NCBI GenBank assembly: GCA_030152625.1
Contig: JASLJD010000074.1
Coordinates: 1 to 5,396 of the forward strand
Length of the DNA: 5,396 nt
Direction: 5' to 3'
Origin: Erysipelothrix sp.
GTDB taxonomy: Bacteria; Bacillota_I; Bacilli_A; Erysipelotrichales; Erysipelotrichaceae
The notes below the pieces were generated by a model. The model was given only the letters and a program-made list of their open reading frames with translations. It was not told the origin of the DNA and ran no database searches. Numbering within the stretch: the first letter of the stretch is position 1; every line of letters begins with the position of its first letter. This document shows positions 1-5,260 of this stretch, piece by piece. Both the position numbers and the translations under genes were made by a program.

Positions 1-810
1 TGTCAATTTAAAGAAAAAGCACTTTATGAAAAAATGAAAGCAGAAGCTATCGATGTCAGCATGCCTGCTGTACCGGTCGATTATGGCTATCAAAATCCAT
101 TGATTCTGATGATTCGTGAAATGGAAGATAGTTTCCGAGAAATGGGCTATGAAATCATTGAAGGGGATGAACTTGAATTAGATCTCTATAATTTCGAAAA
201 AGCCAACATTCCCAAAGATCATCCTGCTCGTGAAATGCAAGACACCTTTTTTATCGATGAACACCATTTACTAAGAACACACACAACAGCCATCCAAACG
301 CGAGCATTGGAAGCCAAGGCACCAGAACTTCCTTTAAAAGCCGTTTGCCCTGGAAAGGTTTATCGTCGCGATGAAGATGATGCAACTCACTCCCATCAAT
401 TTATGCAATTGGAAGGGATTGTGGTTGCCCATGGCATTACATTGAGTGATTTAAAAGGAACCCTTTCTCTTTTTGCTAAAAAAATGTTTGGGGACAAGCA
501 CACAATTCGTTTTAGACCATCGTATTTCCAGTTTACAGAACCCAGTGTAGAAATCGATGTAAGTTGTCATGTTTGTGCTGGAAAAGGTTGCGGTGTTTGC
601 TCCCATACAGGTTGGATTGAGATTTTAGGTGGCGGTATGGTTCACCCGAAAGTGTTGAAAGATGCAGGTTATGAAGATGAGAGCTTGACAGGCTTTGCCT
701 TTGGTGTGGGTGTTGAAAGAATTGCGATGTTGAAATATGGAATTGAAGACATTCGTGATTTCTACAGTAATGATTTACGATTCATTAAACAATTTGGACG
801 TTTTGAATAA
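1..810 (+). CDS. pheS: Phenylalanine--tRNA ligase alpha subunit (PheS), 5'-truncated by the window edge
   Basis: Catalytic subunit of the cytoplasmic (alpha-beta)2 phenylalanyl-tRNA synthetase, which charges tRNA-Phe with phenylalanine using ATP. The frame is open from base 1, so the ATG at 34 is an internal Met and not the start. 269 residues are visible. Bacterial PheS is usually about 330-345 residues, so roughly the N-terminal coiled-coil arm (70-80 residues) is missing. Class II synthetase signatures are clear: DHPAREMQDTFF, then LLRTHTTAIQTR, then motif 2 VYRRDEDDATHSHQFMQLEG, then GGGMVHP, and motif 3 GFAFGVGVERIAML. The Ala in FAFG matches the residue that shapes the amino-acid pocket (Ala294 in E. 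coli). A CX2CX4CX2C cluster lies at 565-600, in a segment that I recall as a feature of Bacillota PheS and absent from E. coli PheS. The stop TAA (808-810) abuts the pheT ribosome-binding site. The promoter, and any T-box leader of the kind common on Bacillota synthetase operons, would lie upstream of the window. Identity is not in doubt. Confidence 0.98.
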   Translation, partial: CQFKEKALYEKMKAEAIDVSMPAVPVDYGYQNPLILMIREMEDSFREMGYEIIEGDELELDLYNFEKANIPKDHPAREMQDTFFIDEHHLLRTHTTAIQTRALEAKAPELPLKAVCPGKVYRRDEDDATHSHQFMQLEGIVVAHGITLSDLKGTLSLFAKKMFGDKHTIRFRPSYFQFTEPSVEIDVSCHVCAGKGCGVCSHTGWIEILGGGMVHPKVLKDAGYEDESLTGFAFGVGVERIAMLKYGIEDIRDFYSNDLRFIKQFGRFE

Positions 811-815
811 GGAGG
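808..815 (+). promoter_or_regulatory. pheT Shine-Dalgarno fused to the pheS stop codon
   Basis: The sequence TAAGGAGG combines the pheS stop (808-810) with a near-perfect Shine-Dalgarno (GGAGG at 811-815), 6 bases before the pheT ATG at 822. This fixes the pheT start. It also suggests translational coupling: a ribosome terminating on pheS sits on the pheT initiation site, which would help make the two subunits in the 1:1 ratio the enzyme needs. The coupling is inference from the spacing. Confidence 0.85.
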
Positions 816-821
816 ATTGCC

Positions 822-3197
822 ATGTTATTAAGTCGAAAATTTATTAATCAATATGTCGATATTGAAGATGTTTCAAGCGAGAAGCTTGCGGATGTTTTAA
901 CGAATGCAGGCCTAGAGGTCGAAGGTATTCAAAGACTTTTAGATATTGAAAATTTAAAGGTAGGGCATGTAACACGTTGTGAAAAAATGGCGGATAGCGA
1001 CCATTTGCATCTTTGTGAAGTCGATGTTGGTGAGGAAACATTACCGATTGTTTGTGGTGCCGACAACGTAGCCAAAGATCAAAAAGTTGTCGTTGCGACA
1101 GAAGGGGCTGTTCTGCCAGGAGATTTCAAAATTAAAAAGACCCAATTACGCGGAGAAGATTCCCATGGAATGATCTGTTCCCTTGCGGAATTAGGCATTG
1201 AAGAATACTTTGATGAGGAACAGTCTGAAGGGATCTATGTCTTCGATGAAACAGTGGAAGTCGGCGAAGATGCACGAAAGGCTTTAGGTTTTGATGATGA
1301 AGTTTTAGATGTTAAGCAAACTCCTAATCGTTCGGATTTCCTCTCTATGTTTTCCATCGCTTATGAAATTGCCGCTCTTTTCGAAAGAGAATTGCGTTTA
1401 CCGAATTTAGAGATGCCAGAGTTAGACGAGAAAAAAGCGAGCATATCTTTAAGTCTTGAAACTGAGAATGCCAGCTATTTCATGGCTCGAAAAATTCACA
1501 AGCTTGAAGTCAAAGAAGCAGCAAAATGGATGCAGGAACACTTGCTTGCCAGCGGTATTCGTCCGATTAATAATCTTGTTGATATTTCTAATTACGTGAT
1601 GCTTGAAACAGGGCAACCCTTGCATTTTTATGATGCTGATAAGTTAGAAGGTAACTTAAGCATTCGTGATGATTTTGAAGGTGAAGTGATTGCTCTCGAT
1701 GGCCAAAGATATCACTTAGAAAAAGGCGATCTTGTGATTTGCGATGAGAAAAAGCCAGTAGGCATTGCGGGTGTTATGGGCTTAGAAAACACGATGATCG
1801 ATGAAAATACAGAATCCATTGTGGTAGAGATTGCTCGTTTTGATCGTGTTCGTGTTCGCAAAACAGCAACACGTCTAGGCTTAAGCTCAGAAGCCACCAC
1901 ACGTTTTACGAAACCGATGGATCCACTTGCAGCCCAAAAAGCAATGCTTCGTCTCACAAGCTTGCTATTGGAGCATGCGTCTGCTTCTGGTTTTGAGGAG
2001 ATTGTGGAGGCGGGAAGCATTCCTTACCAAGCAATTGAAATCGAAGTCAAATTAGAAGATCTTAATCGTTTGTTGGGAACAGACTTTAGCCAAGAAGAGG
2101 TTTTAGATGTTTTTGAGCGATTGCATCTTGAACCGAAAGTGAAAGATCAACATATTCAGGTGACGGTTCCATCCTTCCGTCGAGATCTTTCTATCCCAGA
2201 AGATTTGGCCGAGGAAGTTATTCGTATTTTGGGTTATGATCGTTTGCCAGAAACCCTTCCTAAGATGGATTTAACACAAGGGAAACTGAATGATCGTCAA
2301 ATTTTTATTCGCGATTTAGAAAAAGCAATGCTTGCCGCAGGTGCTCATCAAATTATTAGCTATACTTTAGAAGGTAAAAAAGAAGTCGAAAGTGAATTTG
2401 CTTTAGATGAAGCGATTCCATTGCTCAGTCCACTCAGTGATAAAAGAGCTTATCTTCGAACAGCTTTGTTACCATCGATGATCAAGACTGCGGAATACAA
2501 TGTCGCAAGACAAAACAAAGATTTCATTTTCTTTGAACATTCCCGTATTTATGCTCAAGAGAAGCGTCAAACACGTCTTGCCATTTTAGGACATGGGTAT
2601 CATTACCCGAAAACTTGGCACACAGAAGGACAGAACTTTGATTTCTTTGTTTTAAAAGGACTTTTCTTAGATAGCATGGAACGTTTAGGTATTCATCAAG
2701 CACGTTTCCGCTTTGAAGGTATCAAAGAAGATGAAACGAGCTTATTGCATCCATTCCGCGCTGCGAAAATCTATTTCGGTCGTGATTTTTTAGGTTATAT
2801 GGGTGATTTACATCCAAAATTAGCTGAAAACTATGATTTGGAAGATCCAGTTTATCTGGAAATTAATTTAGATCCTTTAATTGAAGCGAAAAAAGGAAAA
2901 ATTAAAGCACAGAGATTATCAAGAAAACATGCCATTTCTCGAGATATTGCGATTCTCATCGATGAGCATGTTCCAGCAGAAAAAATTATCCAGAGTATTC
3001 AGCGCTCATCCCAAAGAAGTCTTTTAGACATCGAACTCTTTGATGTTTTCACATCGAAGGAACTTGGTCAGAAACGATCATTAGCTTTCAAACTTCGTTT
3101 TGATGGTGATAAGATCGATTCAAGCGAAGAAATTGCTTCGATTATGGAAGCGATTGAGAAACAACTCAAACGTGATTTCCAAGCAGAAATTCGTTAA
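822..3197 (+). CDS. pheT: Phenylalanine--tRNA ligase beta subunit (PheT), full length
   Basis: Beta subunit of phenylalanyl-tRNA synthetase. It binds tRNA-Phe and hydrolyses mischarged Tyr-tRNA-Phe. At 791 residues it has the normal bacterial length (about 790-810). Domain order: N-terminal B1 segment (1-40); EMAP/OB-fold tRNA-binding domain (about 43-150, with IVCGADN and LRGEDSHGMICSLAELG); B3/B4 editing domain (about 210-385, with RPINNLVDISNYVMLETGQPLH and GIAGVMG); B5 domain (about 405-475, PSFRRDLSIPEDLAEEVIRILGY in two parts); catalytic-like B6/B7 core (about 490-690, FDFFVLKG); C-terminal FDX-ACB anticodon-binding domain (about 699-791, SRDIAILID and SLAFKLRF). Editing-pocket positions His268, Glu336 and Ala358 appear conserved. 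The usual RFERGVDP element is RFTKPMDP here (361-368), and the canonical GVMGG is GVMGL. The start is set by the adjacent Shine-Dalgarno. It is co-transcribed with pheS (11-base gap) and the YebC-like gene (24-base gap). Confidence 0.98.
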   Translation: MLLSRKFINQYVDIEDVSSEKLADVLTNAGLEVEGIQRLLDIENLKVGHVTRCEKMADSDHLHLCEVDVGEETLPIVCGADNVAKDQKVVVATEGAVLPGDFKIKKTQLRGEDSHGMICSLAELGIEEYFDEEQSEGIYVFDETVEVGEDARKALGFDDEVLDVKQTPNRSDFLSMFSIAYEIAALFERELRLPNLEMPELDEKKASISLSLETENASYFMARKIHKLEVKEAAKWMQEHLLASGIRPINNLVDISNYVMLETGQPLHFYDADKLEGNLSIRDDFEGEVIALDGQRYHLEKGDLVICDEKKPVGIAGVMGLENTMIDENTESIVVEIARFDRVRVRKTATRLGLSSEATTRFTKPMDPLAAQKAMLRLTSLLLEHASASGFEEIVEAGSIPYQAIEIEVKLEDLNRLLGTDFSQEEVLDVFERLHLEPKVKDQHIQVTVPSFRRDLSIPEDLAEEVIRILGYDRLPETLPKMDLTQGKLNDRQIFIRDLEKAMLAAGAHQIISYTLEGKKEVESEFALDEAIPLLSPLSDKRAYLRTALLPSMIKTAEYNVARQNKDFIFFEHSRIYAQEKRQTRLAILGHGYHYPKTWHTEGQNFDFFVLKGLFLDSMERLGIHQARFRFEGIKEDETSLLHPFRAAKIYFGRDFLGYMGDLHPKLAENYDLEDPVYLEINLDPLIEAKKGKIKAQRLSRKHAISRDIAILIDEHVPAEKIIQSIQRSSQRSLLDIELFDVFTSKELGQKRSLAFKLRFDGDKIDSSEEIASIMEAIEKQLKRDFQAEIR

Positions 3198-3221
3198 AAC
3201 TTAAGAAAAGGAGGCGTCATA

Positions 3222-3941
3222 ATGGGACGTGCATATGAAGTAAGAAAGGCTTCGATCGCCAAAACAGCTGCTAAAAAATCAAAGATCTATTCTCGCTATG
3301 GGAAAGAGCTTTACATGGCAGCTAAGCAAGGTGTGCCAGATCCGGAAATGAACTTAGAACTGGCTCGTTTAATTGAAGAAGCGCGTGAGCATGAGGTGCC
3401 CAATCATGTGATTGAAAAAGCAATCGATAAAGCCAAAGGAGGTGGCGGTGAAGATTATCATGCCAGTCGTTATGAAGGTTTTGGACCGGGCTCTTCGACT
3501 GTCATTGTTGAATGCTTAACAGATAATGATAATCGGACCGTCAGTGAAGTGCGTAATTGCTTCACCAAATCAAACGGAAAACTGGGTGTCAGTGGCTCTG
3601 TTTCGCATTCGTATCTTCATGCAGGAGTCTTATCCTTTCAACATGAATCCTTGGATGCTGTTTTTGAAGCCGTTTTAGAAGAAGGCTTAGAGCCCATCGA
3701 TATTGAGGAAGAAGATGGCTATATTCTTTTAACGGTCGAACCACAGGATTTACATAAAAGCAGAACAAGTTTAGAAAAAAACTTTTCCGATATTAAATTT
3801 GATGTTGCAGAAATTCGCTATCTTCCTTATGACTATGTCGAACTTGATGAAGCAGAGATGAAGGATTTTGATAAATTATTAAACATGCTTGATGAATGTG
3901 AAGATGTGCAAACTGTTTATCACAATGTTATTTCAAAATAA
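3222..3941 (+). CDS. YebC/TACO1-family translation factor, YeeN/YeeI ('YebC2') type
   Basis: A 239-residue cytoplasmic protein of the YebC/PmpR/TACO1 family, at the family's usual length (about 235-250). It begins MGRAYEVRKASIAKT and not with the MAGHSKWANIKHRK of classical YebC. With RYGKELYMAAKQG and PDPEMN it matches the second subfamily that includes E. coli YeeN and B. subtilis YeeI. Family landmarks follow: VIEKAIDKAKGGGGE (64-77), RYEGFGPG (83-90), ECLTDNDNRTVSEVR (97-111), LGVSGSVSHSYLHAGVLSF (121-139), EPQDLHKSRTSLEK (173-186) and the C-terminal DVQTVYHNV (228-236). Many members are still annotated as transcriptional regulators. Work on mitochondrial TACO1 and on Bacillota YebC-type proteins points to translation elongation, including relief of ribosome stalling at proline-rich stretches. 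A role here is inferred from family. A strong AAAAGGAGG (3206-3214) sits 7 bases before the ATG. It is the last gene of the phe operon, and its stop overlaps the terminator stem. Confidence 0.93.
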   Translation: MGRAYEVRKASIAKTAAKKSKIYSRYGKELYMAAKQGVPDPEMNLELARLIEEAREHEVPNHVIEKAIDKAKGGGGEDYHASRYEGFGPGSSTVIVECLTDNDNRTVSEVRNCFTKSNGKLGVSGSVSHSYLHAGVLSFQHESLDAVFEAVLEEGLEPIDIEEEDGYILLTVEPQDLHKSRTSLEKNFSDIKFDVAEIRYLPYDYVELDEAEMKDFDKLLNMLDECEDVQTVYHNVISK

Positions 3942-3965
3942 AAAAAGGCTTTTTAGCCTTTTTTT
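3940..3965 (+). terminator. Intrinsic terminator of the pheS-pheT-yebC operon
   Basis: A perfect hairpin: AAGGCT (3945-3950) pairs with AGCCTT (3955-3960) across a TTTT loop (3951-3954). The A-run at 3940-3944 can pair with the T-run at 3961-3965, extending the stem to about 11 bp and supplying the U-tract. The yebC-like stop codon (3939-3941) overlaps the base of the stem. The A-tract upstream means the structure would also resemble a terminator on the opposite strand. Confidence 0.9.
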
Positions 3966-3994
3966 ATGAATTTGCTATAATGAGATCAAGGAGG
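3953..3994 (+). promoter_or_regulatory. Extended -10 promoter and Shine-Dalgarno for the EIIA gene
   Basis: A perfect -10 hexamer TATAAT (3976-3981) is preceded by the extended -10 TG (TGCTATAAT, 3973-3981). A 17-base spacer places the -35 at 3953-3958 (TTAGCC), which matches TTGACA at only 3 of 6 positions and lies inside the terminator hairpin. The extended -10 therefore probably carries recognition. With the usual 7-base distance, transcription would begin near 3988, at the first A of the Shine-Dalgarno AAGGAGG (3988-3994), giving a leader of about 11 bases. No CcpA-type cre operator was recognised nearby. Confidence 0.75.
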
Positions 3995-4009
3995 CAAAAT
4001 GAGGCAAAA
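3991..4009 (+). repeat. Short tandem duplication across the EIIA start codon
   Basis: GAGGCAAAA occurs at 3991-3999 and again at 4001-4009, separated by one T. The first copy carries part of the Shine-Dalgarno and the A of the ATG. The second lies in the coding sequence as codons for Arg-Gln-Lys. It creates a second Shine-Dalgarno-like GAGG upstream of an in-frame ATG at 4017 (Met7). That spacing of 12 bases is poor, so the ATG at 3999 remains the preferred start. Confidence 0.6.
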
Positions 4010-4484
4010 GTGTGGAATGCGTCAATTAAGCTCACCGATGACAGGTGAAGTTCGCTCATTAGATGATGTTTCCGATCCGATATTTTCAAGCCGTAGTATG
4101 GGTGATGGCTTTGCCATTTTTAATCCTCAAGGTCATGTATATTCGCCAATTGATGGTGAAATTCTCTGGCTTATTCCAAGTAAACATGCTTTGGGACTGA
4201 GAGATCAAGCGGGTTTGGAATATCTTTTGCATGTGGGTATTGATACGGTTTTTCTAGAAGGTCAAGGCTTTGCTTCGCATCTTTTCTTAAATCAAAGAAT
4301 CGAAAAAGGTGATTTATTGATTGAATTGGATCACGATTATCTTTCACAAGCAGAACATGATTTGACGACAATGTTGATTATTACCAGTCATCCACAAAAA
4401 CGTTTCTCCGTAGAAAAAGCGCATCAAAAGGTCCATCAAGGTGAGAAATATATTCTTTCCTGTAAAGGAAAAGGATGTTTATAA
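3999..4484 (+). CDS. Free-standing PTS glucose-family EIIA phosphocarrier protein
   Basis: A 161-residue soluble PTS EIIA of the glucose/glucoside (Crr-type) family, which receives phosphate from HPr on a histidine and passes it to a cognate EIIB domain. The beta-barrel signatures are in order: SPMTGEV (12-18), L21-DDVSDPIFSSRSMGDGFAI, then SPIDGEI (49-55), HALGL with His63, and LLHVGIDTV with His78. His78 is the expected phosphorylation site and His63 its catalytic partner (E. coli Crr His90 and His75). EGQGF (87-91) and KGDLLIELD (103-111) follow. Length matches stand-alone EIIA proteins (about 160-170), so no EIIB or EIIC domain is fused. The partner must be elsewhere, and the sugar cannot be read from this domain. 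The short N-terminal extension MRQKCG is less conserved; the alternative start Met7 (4017) is possible. It has its own promoter and terminator, so it is monocistronic. Catabolite regulation of the E. coli Crr type should not be assumed in a Bacillota. Confidence 0.95.
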   Translation: MRQKCGMRQLSSPMTGEVRSLDDVSDPIFSSRSMGDGFAIFNPQGHVYSPIDGEILWLIPSKHALGLRDQAGLEYLLHVGIDTVFLEGQGFASHLFLNQRIEKGDLLIELDHDYLSQAEHDLTTMLIITSHPQKRFSVEKAHQKVHQGEKYILSCKGKGCL

Positions 4485-4497
4485 ACATCCTTTTTTT
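4468..4497. terminator. Convergent terminator between the EIIA and lipoprotein genes
   Basis: The 18-base perfect palindrome GGATGTTTATAAACATCC (4473-4490) sits inside a longer stem: about 11 pairs from 4469-4479 with 4484-4494, around a TATA loop. A run of seven T (4491-4497) follows on the plus strand. On the minus strand the stem is followed by a weaker T-run (TTTTCC), so termination there is plausible but less strong. The structure contains the stop codon of the EIIA gene (4482-4484) and touches that of the lipoprotein gene (4496-4498). Confidence 0.88.
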
Positions 4498-4873
4498 ATG
4501 ATTCAATTTTTTCGATAAGCTCACATTCATGATCGAGAGGTCGAGGTTTAAGAGTCTTGAGGTCATCCCCTTTTTCGAAAATATGAATTCCTTTCGTTTC
4601 AGGATCAAGCCGTAAGATTTTTGTGGATCCTTTGTTTTTTATCTCAAAAAGCATGTCTTCAAGATGTTGAATATGGTAGCTCTCATCTTCGCTAATCTCA
4701 TTGTCAATGATTAATTCATTATCAATGATTTGAATTTTTCTGCCTTCTGCACCGTGCGCACAAGACCATTCTGCTTTTTTGATATCTTTAAACGCCTCAT
4801 GATTTAAGATATCTTGTTTTTGACAAGCAGCAAGAATTAAAATGAGCGCCAATAATACGAGTAATTTTTTCAT
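4496..4873 (-). CDS. Small putative lipoprotein of unknown function
   Basis: A 125-residue predicted lipoprotein that I do not recognise as a named family. The N-terminus is a typical lipoprotein signal peptide: MKK, a hydrophobic stretch LLVLLALILI (4-13), then the lipobox LAAC with Cys17 as the expected lipidation site. The mature part, about 109 residues, is hydrophilic and mixed-charge, has no further membrane segment, and would be anchored to the outer face of the cytoplasmic membrane. Two further cysteines (Cys38, Cys117) could pair. A short internal duplication gives IIDNELIIDNEI (49-60). The ATG at 4873 is supported by AGGAGG (4880-4885), 6 bases away, and by an upstream promoter. Because the signal peptide begins exactly there, the start is firm. 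It lies 60 bases downstream of the permease gene on the same strand and could serve that transporter, but its own promoter weakens the link. Confidence 0.85.
   Translation of the reverse strand: MKKLLVLLALILILAACQKQDILNHEAFKDIKKAEWSCAHGAEGRKIQIIDNELIIDNEISEDESYHIQHLEDMLFEIKNKGSTKILRLDPETKGIHIFEKGDDLKTLKPRPLDHECELIEKIES
4698..4730 (-). repeat. Direct repeat of 15-base units inside the lipoprotein gene
   Basis: TCATTGTCAATGATT (4698-4712) and TCATTATCAATGATT (4716-4730) differ at one base and are offset by 18 bases (six codons), so they duplicate the residues IIDNE in frame. Each unit is also a small inverted repeat: TCATT and AATGA arms around three bases. A local coding duplication explains it well enough. 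Confidence 0.65.
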
Positions 4874-4879
4874 GTTTTT

Positions 4880-4920
4880 CCTCCTACCCCAATTTTAACA
4901 TCCACGTTCTTTTTTGCCTA
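4880..4920 (-). promoter_or_regulatory. Promoter and Shine-Dalgarno of the lipoprotein gene
   Basis: Read on the minus strand: -35 TAGGCA (4920-4915, 4 of 6 matches to TTGACA), a 17-base spacer, and -10 TAAAAT (4897-4892) preceded by the extended -10 TG (4900-4899). Start of transcription is expected near 4885, the first base of the Shine-Dalgarno AGGAGG (4885-4880), giving a leader of about 12 bases before the ATG at 4873. The arrangement closely mirrors the EIIA promoter. Confidence 0.65.
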
Positions 4921-4933
4921 GAAGAAAATAGTT

Positions 4934-5260
4934 TCAAGCAATTTCTTCAATTTTTTTCTTGAGACTTCTTTCCGAGTATTTTCGAATCGTAAAGAATAAA
5001 AGGATGTTAAAAGCGATTGCAAAAAGAAGATAAATCACAGCCGTCGTCAGATAAGGACGAAAAACAAAAAGACTGATGGAAGCAAAGAAAAGACCGATGC
5101 CTAGAAAAGCTGGGATGCTAGCAAAAATATTTTTCTTCACAGCCTCAAGCTCTTCGTCCCAAACAAGTTTCGGCTTGAGACTATCAATTAAAATACCTAA
5201 GAAGATCGGCATCGAAGAGCCTAAGAAACTGGAGAAAAGAACAATCAGAATGAGGTAGAG
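4934..5260 (-). CDS. ABC-2-type transporter permease, C-terminal fragment (5' part lost in unreliable contig end)
   Basis: C-terminal end of an integral membrane protein, read leftward to the TGA at 4934-4936. An in-frame ATG lies at 5212, but it has no Shine-Dalgarno. The frame continues upstream as membrane-like sequence (LYLILIVLFSSFLGSS), so that Met is internal. Three membrane segments are visible: one running through LIVLFSSFLG to MPIFLGILI, one around FLGIGLFFASISLFVF, and one around AVIYLLFAIAFNILLFF. They are followed by a basic, charged tail (RKYSERSLKKKIEEIA). The cytoplasmic-loop motif IDSLKPKLVWDEELEAVKKN resembles the 'D-x2-(R/K)P-x-L-x-W-x(n)-EA-(V/M)K(Q/K)N' element that I recall from Bacillota ABC-2-type permeases annotated as putative ABC exporters. 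The assignment rests on that motif and the topology. The N-terminal bulk and any partner ATPase would lie beyond the window. The frame stays open to 5326, but composition becomes abnormal from about 5261 and a stop appears at 5327-5329. Confidence 0.6.
   Translation of the reverse strand, partial: LYLILIVLFSSFLGSSMPIFLGILIDSLKPKLVWDEELEAVKKNIFASIPAFLGIGLFFASISLFVFRPYLTTAVIYLLFAIAFNILLFFTIRKYSERSLKKKIEEIA

Noticed and set aside
34..36. ATG as the start of pheS
   Set aside because: The frame is open to base 1 with PheS-like residues before it, no Shine-Dalgarno precedes it, and the protein would lack its N-terminal arm.
844..1041. Minus-strand open frame inside pheT
   Set aside because: It lies antisense to a certain gene, with no ribosome-binding site and no recognisable protein features.
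1712..2020. 102-codon minus-strand open frame inside pheT
   Set aside because: It is antisense to the conserved editing domain; its Ser/Arg/Thr-rich translation is what a shadow frame gives.
4171..4371. Minus-strand open frame inside the EIIA gene
   Set aside because: It is antisense to conserved EIIA motifs, including the active-site histidine, and has no Shine-Dalgarno.
4381..4608. Minus-strand open frame spanning the convergent terminator
   Set aside because: It overlaps both flanking genes in other frames and runs through a hairpin with a T-run.
4698..4730. Paired small palindromes as a protein-binding operator
   Set aside because: They are well inside the lipoprotein coding sequence and the 18-base offset is a whole number of codons, so a coding duplication is the simpler explanation.
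4921..4948. GAAGAAA / TTTCTTC inverted repeat after the permease gene as a terminator
   Set aside because: It has only 7 weak A-T-rich pairs with a 14-base loop, and no T-run follows on the minus strand.
5210..5212. ATG (minus) as the true start of a 92-residue membrane protein
   Set aside because: No Shine-Dalgarno lies upstream, and the in-frame upstream codons continue a hydrophobic membrane segment.
5076..5258. Plus-strand open frame opposite the permease
   Set aside because: It is antisense to a membrane-protein frame with clear hydrophobic segments, and its end runs towards the unreliable tail.
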